A stretch of DNA of 64,000 nt, from the NCBI GenBank assembly GCA_964526695.1, contig CAZGJA010000040.1, forward strand, positions 9,091 to 73,090, written 5' to 3'. Within the stretch, counting starts at the first letter, position 1. Every line of letters starts with the position of its first letter. The position numbers and the translations under genes were made by a program. Below, one piece after another: positions 42,059 to 50,741 of this stretch. Origin of the DNA: JABWBH01 sp964526695. Its GTDB lineage: Bacteria; Planctomycetota; Phycisphaerae; UBA1845. A model generated the notes under the pieces. That model did not search any database. It worked only from the letters and a program-made list of their open reading frames with translations, and was not told where the DNA came from.

Positions 42059-42377
42059 GACGTGCCACCCTGATTCAAGGTCAGCTTTCGGTTGTCTTGG
42101 GTGGGGGAATAGCCGGCGACGTTCCTTGCAGGGTCGAGATGGGTCGCTATGTTAGGCGCAGCATGACCCGGCGGGCGAAAGGTGCTGTGCGGCAGGCGCT
42201 TCATTGCGGCCGGCAACGGGTCGCGCGGCGCCGGGCCGGCGTCAGGGACGAGTCTGAAAGCTCGTGAAGGAGGCGGGATCGGGCGGGGCGGCGCTGCCGC
42301 ATGCCCGTGGCTCGGACGGGTTCGATACCCGTGCCGGACTTCCTTCGCGGCGAACACATCCGGAACGGAGGCAAGTC

Positions 42378-42833
42378 ATGGAAAAGGTCACCCAGTTCTC
42401 GATCTTCCTCGCCAACAAGGCAGGCGTGCTCTCACGCATATTTCGAGAGATGGCCAAGGCGAAGGTCAACATCTCCGCGCTGGCGATGATGGACGCGGCG
42501 GAGCACGGCGTGCTGCGCATGGTCACCGAAGACGCCGAGACCGCGCGGCGGACGCTGAGCGGACTGAACCTGCCGATTACGGAGACGGATTGCCTGGCCA
42601 TCACGCTCGCCAACCGCCCCGGCGCGGTGGCGGACATCTGCGAGAAGCTGGCGACTGAGCACATCAACGTCAGCTACCTGTACTGCACGACGGGCGCTTC
42701 CGGCGGGAAGACGCTCGCGGTGCTGAAAGTTCCTGAGATCAAGAAGGCGATGAAGGTGCTGGAGAACCACAAGCCCGGCACGCGCGACAAGAAGCCGTCG
42801 GTCCGCAGCCCGCGAGTGCTGACCCGACGCTAA
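42378..42833 (+). CDS. Tandem ACT-domain protein
   Basis: This 151-residue cytoplasmic protein starts at ATG 42378, with CGGAGG upstream. It has two ACT domains. The first runs FSIFLANKAGVLSRIFREM to HGVLRMVTED and the second begins LAITLANRPGAVADICEKL and ends TLAVLKVPEIKKAMKVL. ACT domains bind amino acids and sit in regulators and biosynthetic enzymes. A protein of two ACT domains alone may act as an amino-acid sensor subunit, as in some acetolactate synthase or aspartokinase partners. No such enzyme is adjacent; it is followed by three hairpins and a hydrolase gene. The basic C-terminal tail (DKKPSVRSPRVLTRR) is unusual for such sensors. The ligand is unknown. Confidence 0.88.
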   Translation: MEKVTQFSIFLANKAGVLSRIFREMAKAKVNISALAMMDAAEHGVLRMVTEDAETARRTLSGLNLPITETDCLAITLANRPGAVADICEKLATEHINVSYLYCTTGASGGKTLAVLKVPEIKKAMKVLENHKPGTRDKKPSVRSPRVLTRR

Positions 42834-42886
42834 GCGCAGAGCCTCATCAGGATCGCGCCTCCTCGTCGCTGCGCCGGCCGAATCAG

Positions 42887-42980
42887 AACCCCTCACGCCA
42901 GTGAGGGGCGGTCCCTCAGAACCCGTAGCGCCAGCGAGGAAGCAACCGCTCAGAACCCCTCACGCCAGCGAGGGGCATCC
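42887..42980. repeat. Three tandem CTCACGCCAG hairpins
   Basis: CAGAACCCCTCACGCCAGTG at about 42889, with AGGGGCGG, is followed by a variant CAGAACCCGTAGCGCCAGCG (about 42918) and CAGAACCCCTCACGCCAGCG (about 42951). The first and third fold as CCCCTC/GAGGGG. They lie after the ACT gene and may end its transcript or be a repeat family. Confidence 0.7.
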
Positions 42981-43194
42981 CTTCGATGCGCCTGTACACA
43001 GGAATCCAGAATCGCCGCCTGGCGCGGGTCTGCCCTCGTGCAAGCCGGTACGCACAAGCGCAGACAGCTTCCAACACATCCGCCATCCCGGATCGGGTCT
43101 CGCGCGGTATCGTGAGTGGGAGTGGATCCGCTTTCGGCGACGCGGCTGGTTAGTTGATCGTGCCAAGAGCCGGCATCCACCGCGAGGACGTGTC

Positions 43195-45705
43195 ATGCAA
43201 CGAGCGGGATTGCGGAAGTGGACCTGGGGGATTTGTCTTGCCTGCGCCTTCAATGGAATGGTCGGCGCCGCCGGGTTCCAGCAGGATAAGCCGCCCGCGG
43301 TTGAGGCGGCCGTGGAAAAGGGCCTGCCGGTTTCCATGGCGGGGTTCGAGGACAAGGGGGTGTTCTTTCTCTTCAAAGGGGAAGACCGCATCGTGACGTC
43401 CACGTTCGACTGGCAGAAGGATGGGAGCTTCAAGTCGGAGAACGTGCTGGCGCTGGCGGGGCAACAGGTCCGCTTCAGCTTCAAGTACACGCCCGACGCG
43501 GATGGGCGGTTTCTCAAGATCGACATCGACCAGCCTCAAGGCCCGGCCACCGTCGAGCGCGACGGCGAGACGGCGCGCATCACGTTCAAGGAAACCAAGC
43601 TGAACGTGACCTTCAAGCCGGACACCATCCTCTTCGAGAACTCCTCGCCGGCGCTGATGACGCTGGCGGTGAAGCGGTACGACCGCGCCAGGGGCGGCGA
43701 CCAGAAGCTGGCCGTGTTCGTCGTGGGGCAGGCGGTGTTGGACGCCTCGATCGAGTATCAGGACACGATCGAGCGCACGGTGGGCGGGCGCGACCTGAAG
43801 CTCGACCGATTCATGTACCACTTCCCCGGCGTGGACATTCAGATCTGGGCGGAGGCGAGCGGAAGGGTCTTGCTGGGGGACGTGCCTTCGCAGCGGGCCG
43901 CCTACGTGCGCGAGGGGTTCGAGTCGCTGCGCGTCGAGCCGGAGACGGACCCGCTGATCTCCAAACCGACATTTGAGGTCGTCGAGCAGCGCGGCGTAAG
44001 CGTGCCCATGCGCGACGGCGTGGCGCTCTCGACTGATTTGTATTTGCCCAAGACGGACCAGAAAGCGCCGGCCATTCTGATCCGCACACCGTACAAGAAA
44101 GAAATGGGCGAACTGGACGGCAAGCACTATGCCCGGCGCGGGTATGTCGTCGCCATACAGGACTGCCGGGGCCGCTTTGGCTCTTCGGGCACGTGGGAGC
44201 CGTTCGTCAATGAGAAACAGGACGGGTACGACAGCATTGAATGGTTGGCGGCGCAGTCGTGGTGCAGCGGAAAAGTGGGGATGATCGGCGGGTCGTACCT
44301 GGGATGGGTGCAGTGGTGGGCGGCCAGCCAGAACCCGCCGCACCTCGTCACGATTATTCCCAACGTTTCGCCGCCCGATCCGTTCTACAATATCCCTTAT
44401 GAGTACGGGTCGTTTTTTCTGCTGGGAGCGATCTGGTGGGCCGATGTCGTGGAGCAGGAGGCCACCGGCGATCTTTCCGGCGCGGCGATGAGCAAGATCA
44501 TGGAGAAGAAGTATGGCAAGCTGCTCAGCGCGCTGCCCGTCATCGATCTCGACAAGGCCGTGCTCGGCAAGGAGAACAAGTCCTGGCGGACGTGGATCGA
44601 GCACAATACCAGCGACGATTACTGGGCACGCGCCAATTTTCTCGATTCACTGAAGTACACTCGCATCCCCGTTTTCCACCAGTCCGGCTGGTTCGACGGC
44701 GACGGCATTGGCTCGAAGCTCAATTACGCGGCGATGGCCTCACATGGGCATCCGAACCAGAAGCTCATTCTGGGCCCCTGGGGACATCAGAGCGAGGCGT
44801 CGCGGCGGATCGGGGACTGGGACTTCGGTCCGCAGGCGGCAATCGACCTTCCGCGCGAGTACCTGCGCTGGTTTGATTACTGGCTGAAGGGCGTGGACAA
44901 CGGCATTGCGAAAGAGCCGCTCGTGCGCCTCTTTGTGATGAACTCCAACCAATGGGTGACCGGCGACAAGTATCCGTTGCCGCAGACGAAGTTTGAGAAG
45001 TGGTATCTGTCCGGCGGCGGACACGCCAATACTTCCAACGGAGATGGCAAACTCACGCGCGAGCAGCCGCCAGCGGACTCGCCTCCGGACAAGTACACCT
45101 ACGATCCGGCGGACCCGACGCCGAATCCTTCCTACTATGAGGAAACCGAGGAGGAGGAGAAACGCGAGAAGTCTCAAGAAGAGGTTAAGAAGATTGCCAA
45201 GGAGCATCGCAACAAGGTCACGGCCCAGCGGCAGGACATGCTGGTCTATACCACCGAGCCGTTCGAGGCGGAGTACTCCTTCGCGGGACCGATCTCGGGC
45301 GTGCTGCACGCCTCGACGACGGCGAAGGACACCGACTGGTTCGCGCGGCTGGCGCTGGTCGAGGCGGACGGGGAAGTGACGCCGCTGGTGGAAAGCCGGC
45401 TTCGGGCGCGATATCGCAAATCCATGAGCAAGCCGGAGTTGTTGGAACCGGGCAAAACGTATGAGTATTCCCTGGACTTGTGGCAGACGGGGATCACGGT
45501 GAAGAAGGGTCAGCGGCTGCGCGTCGAGATTGCGTCCGCGGATTTTCCTTTGTTCTCGCGCAACCTCAACACGGGAGGGCACAACGAGAAAGAGACGAAC
45601 TTCATCAAGGCGGAGCAGACCATTTTCCACGACGCCAAACGCCCGTCGCATGTGCTGCTGCCAATGATCCCAACGCCGCAGGGCACGGAAGGCGAGTCGA
45701 GGTAG
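43195..45705 (+). CDS. Exported CocE/NonD-family (S15) hydrolase
   Basis: This 836-residue protein has a signal peptide (residues 1-25) and an N-terminal domain of about 240 residues without a known motif. The alpha/beta hydrolase of the X-Pro dipeptidyl-peptidase/CocE family follows. The family start is VEQRGVSVPMRDGVALSTDL, the nucleophile is Ser367 in MIGGSYLGWVQWW, the acid is in FHQSGWFDGDGIG, and the His is in LGPWGHQSEASR. A C-terminal jelly-roll region (about 660-830) ends with DAKRPSHVLLPMIP. A highly charged linker (EETEEEEKREKSQEEVKK) splits the two. The family cleaves esters, amides or peptides; substrate unknown. The start at 43195 opens the signal peptide. It faces the minus-strand gene at 45964 across a strong hairpin. 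Confidence 0.85.
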   Translation: MQRAGLRKWTWGICLACAFNGMVGAAGFQQDKPPAVEAAVEKGLPVSMAGFEDKGVFFLFKGEDRIVTSTFDWQKDGSFKSENVLALAGQQVRFSFKYTPDADGRFLKIDIDQPQGPATVERDGETARITFKETKLNVTFKPDTILFENSSPALMTLAVKRYDRARGGDQKLAVFVVGQAVLDASIEYQDTIERTVGGRDLKLDRFMYHFPGVDIQIWAEASGRVLLGDVPSQRAAYVREGFESLRVEPETDPLISKPTFEVVEQRGVSVPMRDGVALSTDLYLPKTDQKAPAILIRTPYKKEMGELDGKHYARRGYVVAIQDCRGRFGSSGTWEPFVNEKQDGYDSIEWLAAQSWCSGKVGMIGGSYLGWVQWWAASQNPPHLVTIIPNVSPPDPFYNIPYEYGSFFLLGAIWWADVVEQEATGDLSGAAMSKIMEKKYGKLLSALPVIDLDKAVLGKENKSWRTWIEHNTSDDYWARANFLDSLKYTRIPVFHQSGWFDGDGIGSKLNYAAMASHGHPNQKLILGPWGHQSEASRRIGDWDFGPQAAIDLPREYLRWFDYWLKGVDNGIAKEPLVRLFVMNSNQWVTGDKYPLPQTKFEKWYLSGGGHANTSNGDGKLTREQPPADSPPDKYTYDPADPTPNPSYYEETEEEEKREKSQEEVKKIAKEHRNKVTAQRQDMLVYTTEPFEAEYSFAGPISGVLHASTTAKDTDWFARLALVEADGEVTPLVESRLRARYRKSMSKPELLEPGKTYEYSLDLWQTGITVKKGQRLRVEIASADFPLFSRNLNTGGHNEKETNFIKAEQTIFHDAKRPSHVLLPMIPTPQGTEGESR

Positions 45706-45740
45706 CGGCGGCCTGCCGGATCGGCAGTACCACGCTCGCG

Positions 45741-45801
45741 ATTTCGGATTTCGGATTTCAGATATCGGATTTGAAATGTCAGATTCCGGATTTGGGATTT
45801 G
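45741..45801. repeat. GGATTTC simple repeats
   Basis: A run of imperfect GGATTTC units (GATTTCGGATTTCGGATTTC and variants) covers this stretch. It lies between convergent genes and has lower G+C than its surroundings. Confidence 0.65.
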
Positions 45802-45818
45802 CTGCGAAGAACCTCCCC

Positions 45819-45878
45819 ATGGCGGATCCAATGGCGGATCCCATGGCGGATCCAATGGCGGTTTTAATGGCGGACCCC
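45819..45878. repeat. Five tandem 12-bp repeats
   Basis: Units ATGGCGGATCC(A/C) begin at 45819, 45831 and 45843, followed by diverged units at 45855 (ATGGCGGTTTTA) and 45867 (ATGGCGGACCCC). The array is intergenic and starts nine bases upstream of the large hairpin. Confidence 0.8.
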
Positions 45879-45887
45879 AAACAAAAC

Positions 45888-45922
45888 GGACACGCGCCGG
45901 ATTCCCAATCCGGCGCGTGTCC
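45888..45922 (-). terminator. Perfect 16-bp hairpin with minus-strand T-tract
   Basis: GGACACGCGCCGGATT (45888-45903) and AATCCGGCGCGTGTCC (45907-45922) are exact inverted complements with loop CCC. Read on the minus strand, GTTTTGTTTGG follows the stem. It fits an intrinsic terminator for the minus-strand gene ending at 45964 and may also stop the opposing hydrolase transcript. Confidence 0.8.
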
Positions 45923-45963
45923 GCTGGGGTCAAACACCGTGAGAACCGATTCCGCTCCGCAAA

Positions 45964-46866
45964 CTACGGGCAGTTTGCGCCGGCCTCGATGTTGCACCCG
46001 GACACCGTCACGGTGCCGCTGGACGCCGGGCACTGCTTGGCCACGGCCTTGCCGCGGCTGCTGGCGACGCTCTGAATGCAGGCGCCGTCCGGCATGGAGA
46101 AGCCATAGGAGTTTCCAGCGATGACGTTCTTGAGCACCGCCTTGAGAGAACAGCCGCAGCCCTTGGCTCTGGTGCGGATCTTGAGCGTCGGGTTGGCGCT
46201 GCATTCATCGCTGCCGCAGGCGGTGCCGTAGGTGTGGTCGTTGATGACCGGGCTCCACGACCAGTTGAGGTGAGTGAACCGGACACTGCCGATGCCGGCG
46301 TTGTGATGAAAGCCCACGAACAGCGGCGACGCATCGCCCGGAATGCTCACGGTCGTGGAACCGATCAGCGCGCCGGCGGTGTCATACACGTCAACGACCG
46401 CGCTGTCCCCATAGCCGCTGAATGCCAGCAGATCCACCCCCATCGCCTGCGTGAAGGCGTCGTACTGGATGGTGATCGTGTTGTCGCCCGAGTTGCTCAG
46501 AATCGTGCGCGTGGGCAGGCCAAAATAGGCGTTGCCATTCCACTGCACCTGAACGCCGGTGATGTACGTTGCTCCATCGTTGACGAGTCCAGGCCCCTGT
46601 CCGTTGGCAATGGAGCTCTCGTCCAGGATCGCGACGTCCGTGTTTGTGGCGCCGCCGTCTCCAATGCTGAATGCCTCAAAGTCATCCGTCGTGCCTCCGC
46701 CGCCCAACAGGGTGTTGAGTTCCGCGCGGCTGCCCAGGAACCCCGCGGGCATGACGTTACCGTCCTGCGATGGAATGACGTGCATCCCCGGGGCGCCGAA
46801 GGGCGCCACATTTTGCGCCCAGACCGGCGCCGCGAACAACAGCAGAGTACAGGCCAGTTTCCTCAT
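45964..46866 (-). CDS. Secreted protein with Cys-containing C terminus
   Basis: This 300-residue protein has a signal peptide of about 18 residues (LACTLLLFAAPVWA), followed by a beta-rich region with a DDFEAFSIGDGG motif. Residues about 95-210 resemble the jelly-roll fold of many planctomycete surface proteins (VDLLAFSGYGDSAVVDVYD, FTHLNWSWSPVIND). The last 80 residues contain six Cys (CGSDEC, KGCGC, GAC, QCP, SGC, ANCP), with KIRTRAKGCGC, SRGKAVAKQC and a final ANCP. This partly matches the Cys module of the proteins at 30515 and 53059. The module match is weaker here. The terminator at 45888 follows the stop. Confidence 0.75.
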   Translation of the reverse strand: MRKLACTLLLFAAPVWAQNVAPFGAPGMHVIPSQDGNVMPAGFLGSRAELNTLLGGGGTTDDFEAFSIGDGGATNTDVAILDESSIANGQGPGLVNDGATYITGVQVQWNGNAYFGLPTRTILSNSGDNTITIQYDAFTQAMGVDLLAFSGYGDSAVVDVYDTAGALIGSTTVSIPGDASPLFVGFHHNAGIGSVRFTHLNWSWSPVINDHTYGTACGSDECSANPTLKIRTRAKGCGCSLKAVLKNVIAGNSYGFSMPDGACIQSVASSRGKAVAKQCPASSGTVTVSGCNIEAGANCP

Positions 46867-47180
46867 GATCGTCCCTCCTCAAAACTCGTTCGTGCGGTCC
46901 ACCCCCACGCCCGACGCAGGCGCTTCAATCGTTGAGGCAGGCGGGCCGACGAGACTGTAGAAAGCGGATTATACCAGCCCTGCGTGTCAAAGAGCAATGG
47001 CAGGGCGAAGGAAACGGGAAGATCTCCCCGCCAGGCGGGCACGAGGCGGCGCGCAAAACGGCAGGCTGCGTTCGTTAAGGGGTTGGGGCAAAACAACTTG
47101 GGGGAATCAGACTATAAACCTGGAGGATAGTCGTTATATGCGTCCCCATACTCGGCTGGGAACCGACCCGAATGGTCGCC
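46867..47180. other. Intergenic region, no gene seen
   Basis: This lies upstream of the gene at 45964 and downstream of the gene at 47181, so it should hold a minus-strand promoter. AATCAGACTATAAACCTGG (47104) has TATAAA but no clear partner box. Confidence 0.4.
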
Positions 47181-47999
47181 TCAGCGCTGGCGGCGGCGGC
47201 GGAAAATGACCCAGGGAACCACGGCGCCGAGCAGAATGAGCGTCGAGGGGCTGGGCGTCAGCGCGACGCGCGAGGAAGTCGATCCCGCGTCGGTCGCGCC
47301 GGTCAGCGCCTGCGCCTGAAATTCCATCGCCGAGGCAAGGCGATCCTGTGTCTGCTTGATGCCGGAAAGGGGTGTCAGCGGATTTTCCCGCCCGCTGCGC
47401 TCGAAGAACGGATCCAGCACGACGGCCGCGAGGTCCACGAAGATGTTGCCGGAAACGTTGATCGGTCCGGCGTCGGCGTCGAAGGTGTCCGACTGCGGTC
47501 CATACGGACCGTCGCTGTTGTAATCGTTGCGAGTCGAGTATCGCAGACTCAAGTCGTAGAAGCCGAGCTGATCGACCGAGAGATCGCCGTCCAGCAGCAG
47601 GCTGCCCTCCACCGTCGTGTCCTGCAAGCCCAGCCGCTGCGTATAGGCGTAAGTCAGCGGCTGTGCCTGCCCCTGCGCGTTGATCGACGTGCCGAAGCTG
47701 ATGTCCACGGTGTGCAGCAGTCGATTGCCCGTGTGGAACTCGAACGACAGGGGACCGTTGAGCGTCAGTTCGCTGCGACCCAGGTCCACGGTCTGATTGG
47801 CGAAGTTCTGGGTGGTGAGGAAGTCGATGCCGCCGGTCAGCGGGTTCTCCTGACCGATGAGATCGAAGCCGAGGAAGTCCAGCGCGTAGGCCGCGTCGCC
47901 GAAGGCCAAGTCATTGATGATGTCCGCCTTCACCGGGACGCCGACGGACGTCGCCAGCAAGACGGCTCCCCAGACAGCGAATGTGCCGACGCGTTTCAC
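47181..47999 (-). CDS. Exported PEP-CTERM-like sorted protein
   Basis: This protein of about 272 residues is read from GTG 47999, with AGGAG eight bases upstream; an ATG at 48020 is a weaker alternative. A signal peptide (core FAVWGAVLLATSVGVPVKA) is followed by a long Asp- and Gly-rich beta region (DLGRSELTLNGPLSFEFHTG, DGDLSVDQLGFYDLSLRYS). The C terminus reads TPSPSTLILLGAVVPWVIFR followed by RRRQR. This is a PEP-CTERM-type tripartite signal (short Pro-containing motif, helix, basic tail) with PSPS in place of PEP. Such proteins are expected to be processed by an exosortase, but no exosortase gene is in the window. The mature function is unknown. Confidence 0.78.
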   Translation of the reverse strand: MKRVGTFAVWGAVLLATSVGVPVKADIINDLAFGDAAYALDFLGFDLIGQENPLTGGIDFLTTQNFANQTVDLGRSELTLNGPLSFEFHTGNRLLHTVDISFGTSINAQGQAQPLTYAYTQRLGLQDTTVEGSLLLDGDLSVDQLGFYDLSLRYSTRNDYNSDGPYGPQSDTFDADAGPINVSGNIFVDLAAVVLDPFFERSGRENPLTPLSGIKQTQDRLASAMEFQAQALTGATDAGSTSSRVALTPSPSTLILLGAVVPWVIFRRRRQR

Positions 48000-48210
48000 G
48001 GTCGAGTCTCCTGATGCCATCCGCGCACACGAGGTGGCGAACGTCAGTTCACGGTAGCCGAAGCGATCACCGGCTTCAAGCCACGCGGGCGCCGCTCCAC
48101 CCGCGGCGAGGCGGCGCTCGCAGGGGATATCGACGCATTCGAGGGGCGCTCTGCACACCGAGGGAAGGCCGATAGCCAAGTGACCGCAGGGCTGTAGCCT
48201 GCAATGGTGG

Positions 48211-48229
48211 GGCAGGTCTCCGACCTGCC
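48211..48229. repeat. GGCAGGTCTCCGACCTGCC palindrome
   Basis: This spacer palindrome belongs to the same general design as the three palindromes inside mutS (GGCAGCTC...GAGCTGCC). It supports the idea that the mutS insertion came from a spacer repeat. Confidence 0.55.
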
Positions 48230-48266
48230 ATCCGCCAGCGCCATGTTCGCCGGCGGGACGCGCAAT

Positions 48267-48761
48267 CTATGCCGAAGGCCTCATCACGAGCATCGCCGCG
48301 ACGGTGCAGGCCATCGCCAGCCCCTCACCGACGGGGCCCATCCCTTCGTTGGTCTTCGCCTTCACGTTCACATGCGAGGGCATACAGCCCGCCAGCCGGG
48401 CGACGCTCTCGGCGATGAGTCGCTTGTAGGCCGAGAGCTTCGGGCGTTCCGCATGAATGATGATGTCGATGTTGCTGACCTCGAACCCCTGCCGCTCGAC
48501 GCGGACCATAGCAAGCTCAAAAAGCCGACGACTGTCCGCGTCTTTCCAAGTGGGATCCGTGTCGGGGAAAAGCTCGCCGATGTCGGGCAGCCCCGCCGCG
48601 CCTAGCACGGCATCCGTGACGGCATGAAGCACGACGTCGGCATCACTGTGGCCGACAAGCCCCAGCTCAAACGGCACGGGAACGCCGCCGAGCAGGAGCT
48701 TGCGCCCGGCCGCGAGGCGGTGGATGTCGTAGCCCAAACCGATGCGCCACTCGCGCGACAT
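48267..48761 (-). CDS. ispF: 2-C-methyl-D-erythritol 2,4-cyclodiphosphate synthase
   Basis: This 164-residue IspF is the usual length. It makes 2-C-methyl-D-erythritol 2,4-cyclodiphosphate in the MEP isoprenoid pathway and works as a trimer with zinc. Metal ligands are visible: Asp12 and His14 in GLGYDIHRL, and His46 in GHSDADVVLHAV. Other family blocks are AGLPDIGELFPDTDP, SNIDIIIHAERPKL and a C-terminal KAKTNEGMGPVGEGLAMA. ATG 48761 is the natural start; an upstream GTG (48773) is possible. No other MEP gene is in the window. It is divergent from arsC with 130 bp between them. Confidence 0.96.
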   Translation of the reverse strand: MSREWRIGLGYDIHRLAAGRKLLLGGVPVPFELGLVGHSDADVVLHAVTDAVLGAAGLPDIGELFPDTDPTWKDADSRRLFELAMVRVERQGFEVSNIDIIIHAERPKLSAYKRLIAESVARLAGCMPSHVNVKAKTNEGMGPVGEGLAMACTVAAMLVMRPSA

Positions 48762-48891
48762 TCCTTCATCCACTGTTGATGGCGATATTGTAGAAATCGG
48801 CGGTTTCCCGGCGTTCCTTGCAGTTCGGGTCCGTCTTGCCCGAAGCCCCGCGCGCAGGGTACTATCGGACGCCCGACGTTGAAAGGGTGCC

Positions 48892-49383
48892 ATGAGCGCG
48901 AGAGCGGCAGCGCCGGTGAAAATCCTGTTCCTCTGCACCGGCAACTCGTGCCGATCGCAGATGGCCGAGCACATCCTGCACCACGTCGGCGGGGATCGTT
49001 TCGAGGCGCACAGCGCGGGGTCGCGCCCGGCGGGCTTCGTGCATCCGCTGGCGATCGAAGCCTTGCACCGGCTGCAGATTCCCATCCTCTTCGCCGAGTC
49101 GAAGCGCTGGGACCGGTATGCGGACGAGCGGTTCGACGCGGTGCTGACGTTATGCGATTCGGCGGCCAAGGAGGAGTGCCCGGTGTTTCCCGGCGCGCCG
49201 CTGACGGTGCACTGGGGGCTGCCCGATCCGGTGTATCACCCCGGCGCGGAGGACGAGCGGCTGGAGTTCGCGGTCAGCATCGCCCGGCGGATTCTCTCCA
49301 AGATCGAAGGGTTGATCGCGCTCGACTGGTCGGCCGATCGACGACAGCTCAAGAAAGAGCTGGAGCGCTTGGGCGAAATCTGA
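48892..49383 (+). CDS. arsC: Thioredoxin-type arsenate reductase / LMW-phosphatase-fold protein
   Basis: This 163-residue protein starts at ATG 48892 after GAAAGG. It has the low-molecular-weight phosphatase P-loop C-x5-R-S: Cys15 and Arg21 in FLCTGNSCRSQMAEH. Two further Cys, Cys88 in VLTLCDSAAKEECP and Cys96 at its end, match the redox pair of thioredoxin-coupled ArsC of the Bacillus/S. aureus type. HWGLPDP supplies the conserved Asp. The enzyme should reduce arsenate to arsenite through a Cys relay. No arsenite exporter (arsB/acr3) or ArsR regulator is adjacent. A tyrosine-phosphatase role is less likely because all three Cys are kept. It is followed by a 510-bp repeat-rich spacer. Confidence 0.9.
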   Translation: MSARAAAPVKILFLCTGNSCRSQMAEHILHHVGGDRFEAHSAGSRPAGFVHPLAIEALHRLQIPILFAESKRWDRYADERFDAVLTLCDSAAKEECPVFPGAPLTVHWGLPDPVYHPGAEDERLEFAVSIARRILSKIEGLIALDWSADRRQLKKELERLGEI

Positions 49384-49895
49384 TGCCGCGGAAATTGAGT
49401 CGTCCTGAGTCTCTATCCGACTCCGGCGCGCAACCCGGGGATCGTCTTGAAGTTGCCACGCGGCGTGCCTTTGTGCCCCTCCGGCCACAAACCCTCCCGA
49501 CGATTCCCATGCACGTTCGCAAGTTCATGCCATTCCAAAACCCGGCAACCGCAGCCCAATGGAGCAAACTCAGTATTCGTGCAGCGAGCCGCGGACTTCA
49601 GTCCGCGCGGTTTCGCCTCCAGGAAGGCGCCCTCGGCTTCAGAATCGGCGCTACACGAAATCGAAGACGGCTCCAGCCCCGAAACCGGAGCCGACTGGAG
49701 ACTCAGTTGATGCGGCAGGCGCCGGCGTCGCCTGTCAGTCTGAGGTGAAACGCTGGGGGACAGGCGATCCAGCCTGTCAACACGCGCAGAAGCTCGGAGA
49801 ATGACCGGCTGAAAAGCCGGCCTACCAAGTGAAGGAGACTTTCACTACGGATTGCTGTGCGCGACGGGGGCAACCGCGATCCGGAGCAAGTCCGG
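49384..49895. other. Spacer with a GTGAAA element, no gene seen
   Basis: It carries the full miniature element at 49743-49846 and a GCGGACTTCAGTCCGC palindrome (49592-49607). Open frames through it read these repeats. Confidence 0.55.
49743..49846. repeat. GTGAAA...TTTCAC miniature element, copy 1
   Basis: It starts AGGTGAAACGCTGGGGGACA and ends GTGAAGGAGACTTTCACT. Inside are GACAGGC/GCCTGTC and GACCGGC/GCCGG(C) palindromes. Its sequence matches the reverse complement of copy 2 at 58941-59046 along nearly its whole length. Confidence 0.8.
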
Positions 49896-50741
49896 TCACT
49901 TGCCCTTGGGCTTGTCGAACGCCGTGACCTGGTACGTCCAGTCCCAGCCTTCCTCGTGCAGCGGGTCCGCGCTGCTGAGCACGTGACCGCCCACGAATAC
50001 GACGTTCATCTTCCCGCCGTGCCGCATCGCCGGGAACCAGAAACGCTTGTCGCGCCAATAGAAATCGTCCCATCCCTCGATAGGCGGCGCGCTGAAGAAC
50101 GGCTTGACCGATCGCTTCACCGCCGCCGCGCCGTCCACGTCGAAGAGCAGCGGCACATCCGAATGCCCCAGCAGCCGTGAGTCCAGCACCGCCTCGGCCA
50201 CGCGCCGGTCGCCGTTGATCAGAATCGTCTGCCGATAGAGCCGCGCATTGAACGCCAGACTCACGTTCTCGCCGGGTCCGATGCCGCCGTCGTCGCAGGG
50301 CATGTCCCCGAGCCGGGTCAGGGAATCAGGACCGGACGGACACATGATTGCTTCCATCGACGGCTCAAGCCGGGCGCGACGCACCTTCGATTCGTAAAAG
50401 TCGCCGACGCGGTAGGACTTGTCGGCGAAGCTGAGCAGGTAAAACCGCGAGTCGCCGGGCAGGTCGTTGCTCCGCTCGCCGCGGTCCTGCTTGAGATCCT
50501 CGGCGAACGTGATGAAGTCCAGCGCGACCCCGCGCAGGTTGCTGCGACAGGCCACGCCCCGCGCGCCCTGCCGCAACTTCGAGGCCGCGCCGGCGATGAG
50601 CGCCATCACCATCGTGCCGATGCCGACGACGACGAGCAGCTCGATCAGCGTGAAGCCCCCGCGCGCGCCGATGCGTCGCGTTGCCCCCCGCGCCTTGCGC
50701 CTAGCCTCCGGACGTAAACGCCGATTGAAAGAGTTGAGCAT
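49896..50741 (-). CDS. Prepilin-like (H-X9-DG-type) secreted protein
   Basis: This 281-residue protein has the type IV prepilin signature GGFTLIELLVVVGIGTMVM, with cleavage after Gly, a Phe at mature position 1 and Glu at +5. The mature region shows a DUF1559/H-X9-DG-like ending, MRHGGKMNVVFVGGHVL, in which the usual DG is GG. Proteins of this group are abundant in planctomycetes and are thought to be pseudopilins of type II secretion-like systems. The start at 50741 lies inside the end of the upstream gene (41-bp overlap), so the two are translationally coupled. No pilin secretion ATPase is nearby; it must use machinery from elsewhere. Confidence 0.88.
   Translation of the reverse strand: MLNSFNRRLRPEARRKARGATRRIGARGGFTLIELLVVVGIGTMVMALIAGAASKLRQGARGVACRSNLRGVALDFITFAEDLKQDRGERSNDLPGDSRFYLLSFADKSYRVGDFYESKVRRARLEPSMEAIMCPSGPDSLTRLGDMPCDDGGIGPGENVSLAFNARLYRQTILINGDRRVAEAVLDSRLLGHSDVPLLFDVDGAAAVKRSVKPFFSAPPIEGWDDFYWRDKRFWFPAMRHGGKMNVVFVGGHVLSSADPLHEEGWDWTYQVTAFDKPKGK

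Larger units (their letters stand above)
41773..42377. other. Spacer with two direct GGTGGCAC elements
   Basis: Two head-to-tail elements (41874-41971, 41972-42058) and a spare CGTGCCACCCTG (42061-42072) fill the first half. The second half has a T-arm-like palindrome (42316-42332) but no tRNA. No gene was seen. Confidence 0.55.

Noticed and set aside
17700..42060. Repeats considered as a CRISPR array
   Set aside because: The spacing between copies is not regular, the units are self-complementary, and no cas gene is present.
42316..42339. T-arm-like ACGGGTTCGATACCCGT followed by GCCGGAC
   Set aside because: The stem and TTCGATA loop look like a tRNA T-arm. No D-arm, anticodon arm or matching acceptor 5' strand at tRNA spacing was found, the best partner at 42234-42240 gives 106 nt, and no CCA follows.
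46997..47209. 70-residue plus-strand frame with GGAGG upstream of an internal ATG
   Set aside because: GGAGG is 11 bases from the ATG and the encoded tail (MRPHTRLGTDPN) overlaps the end of the PEP-CTERM-like gene. It is more likely chance.
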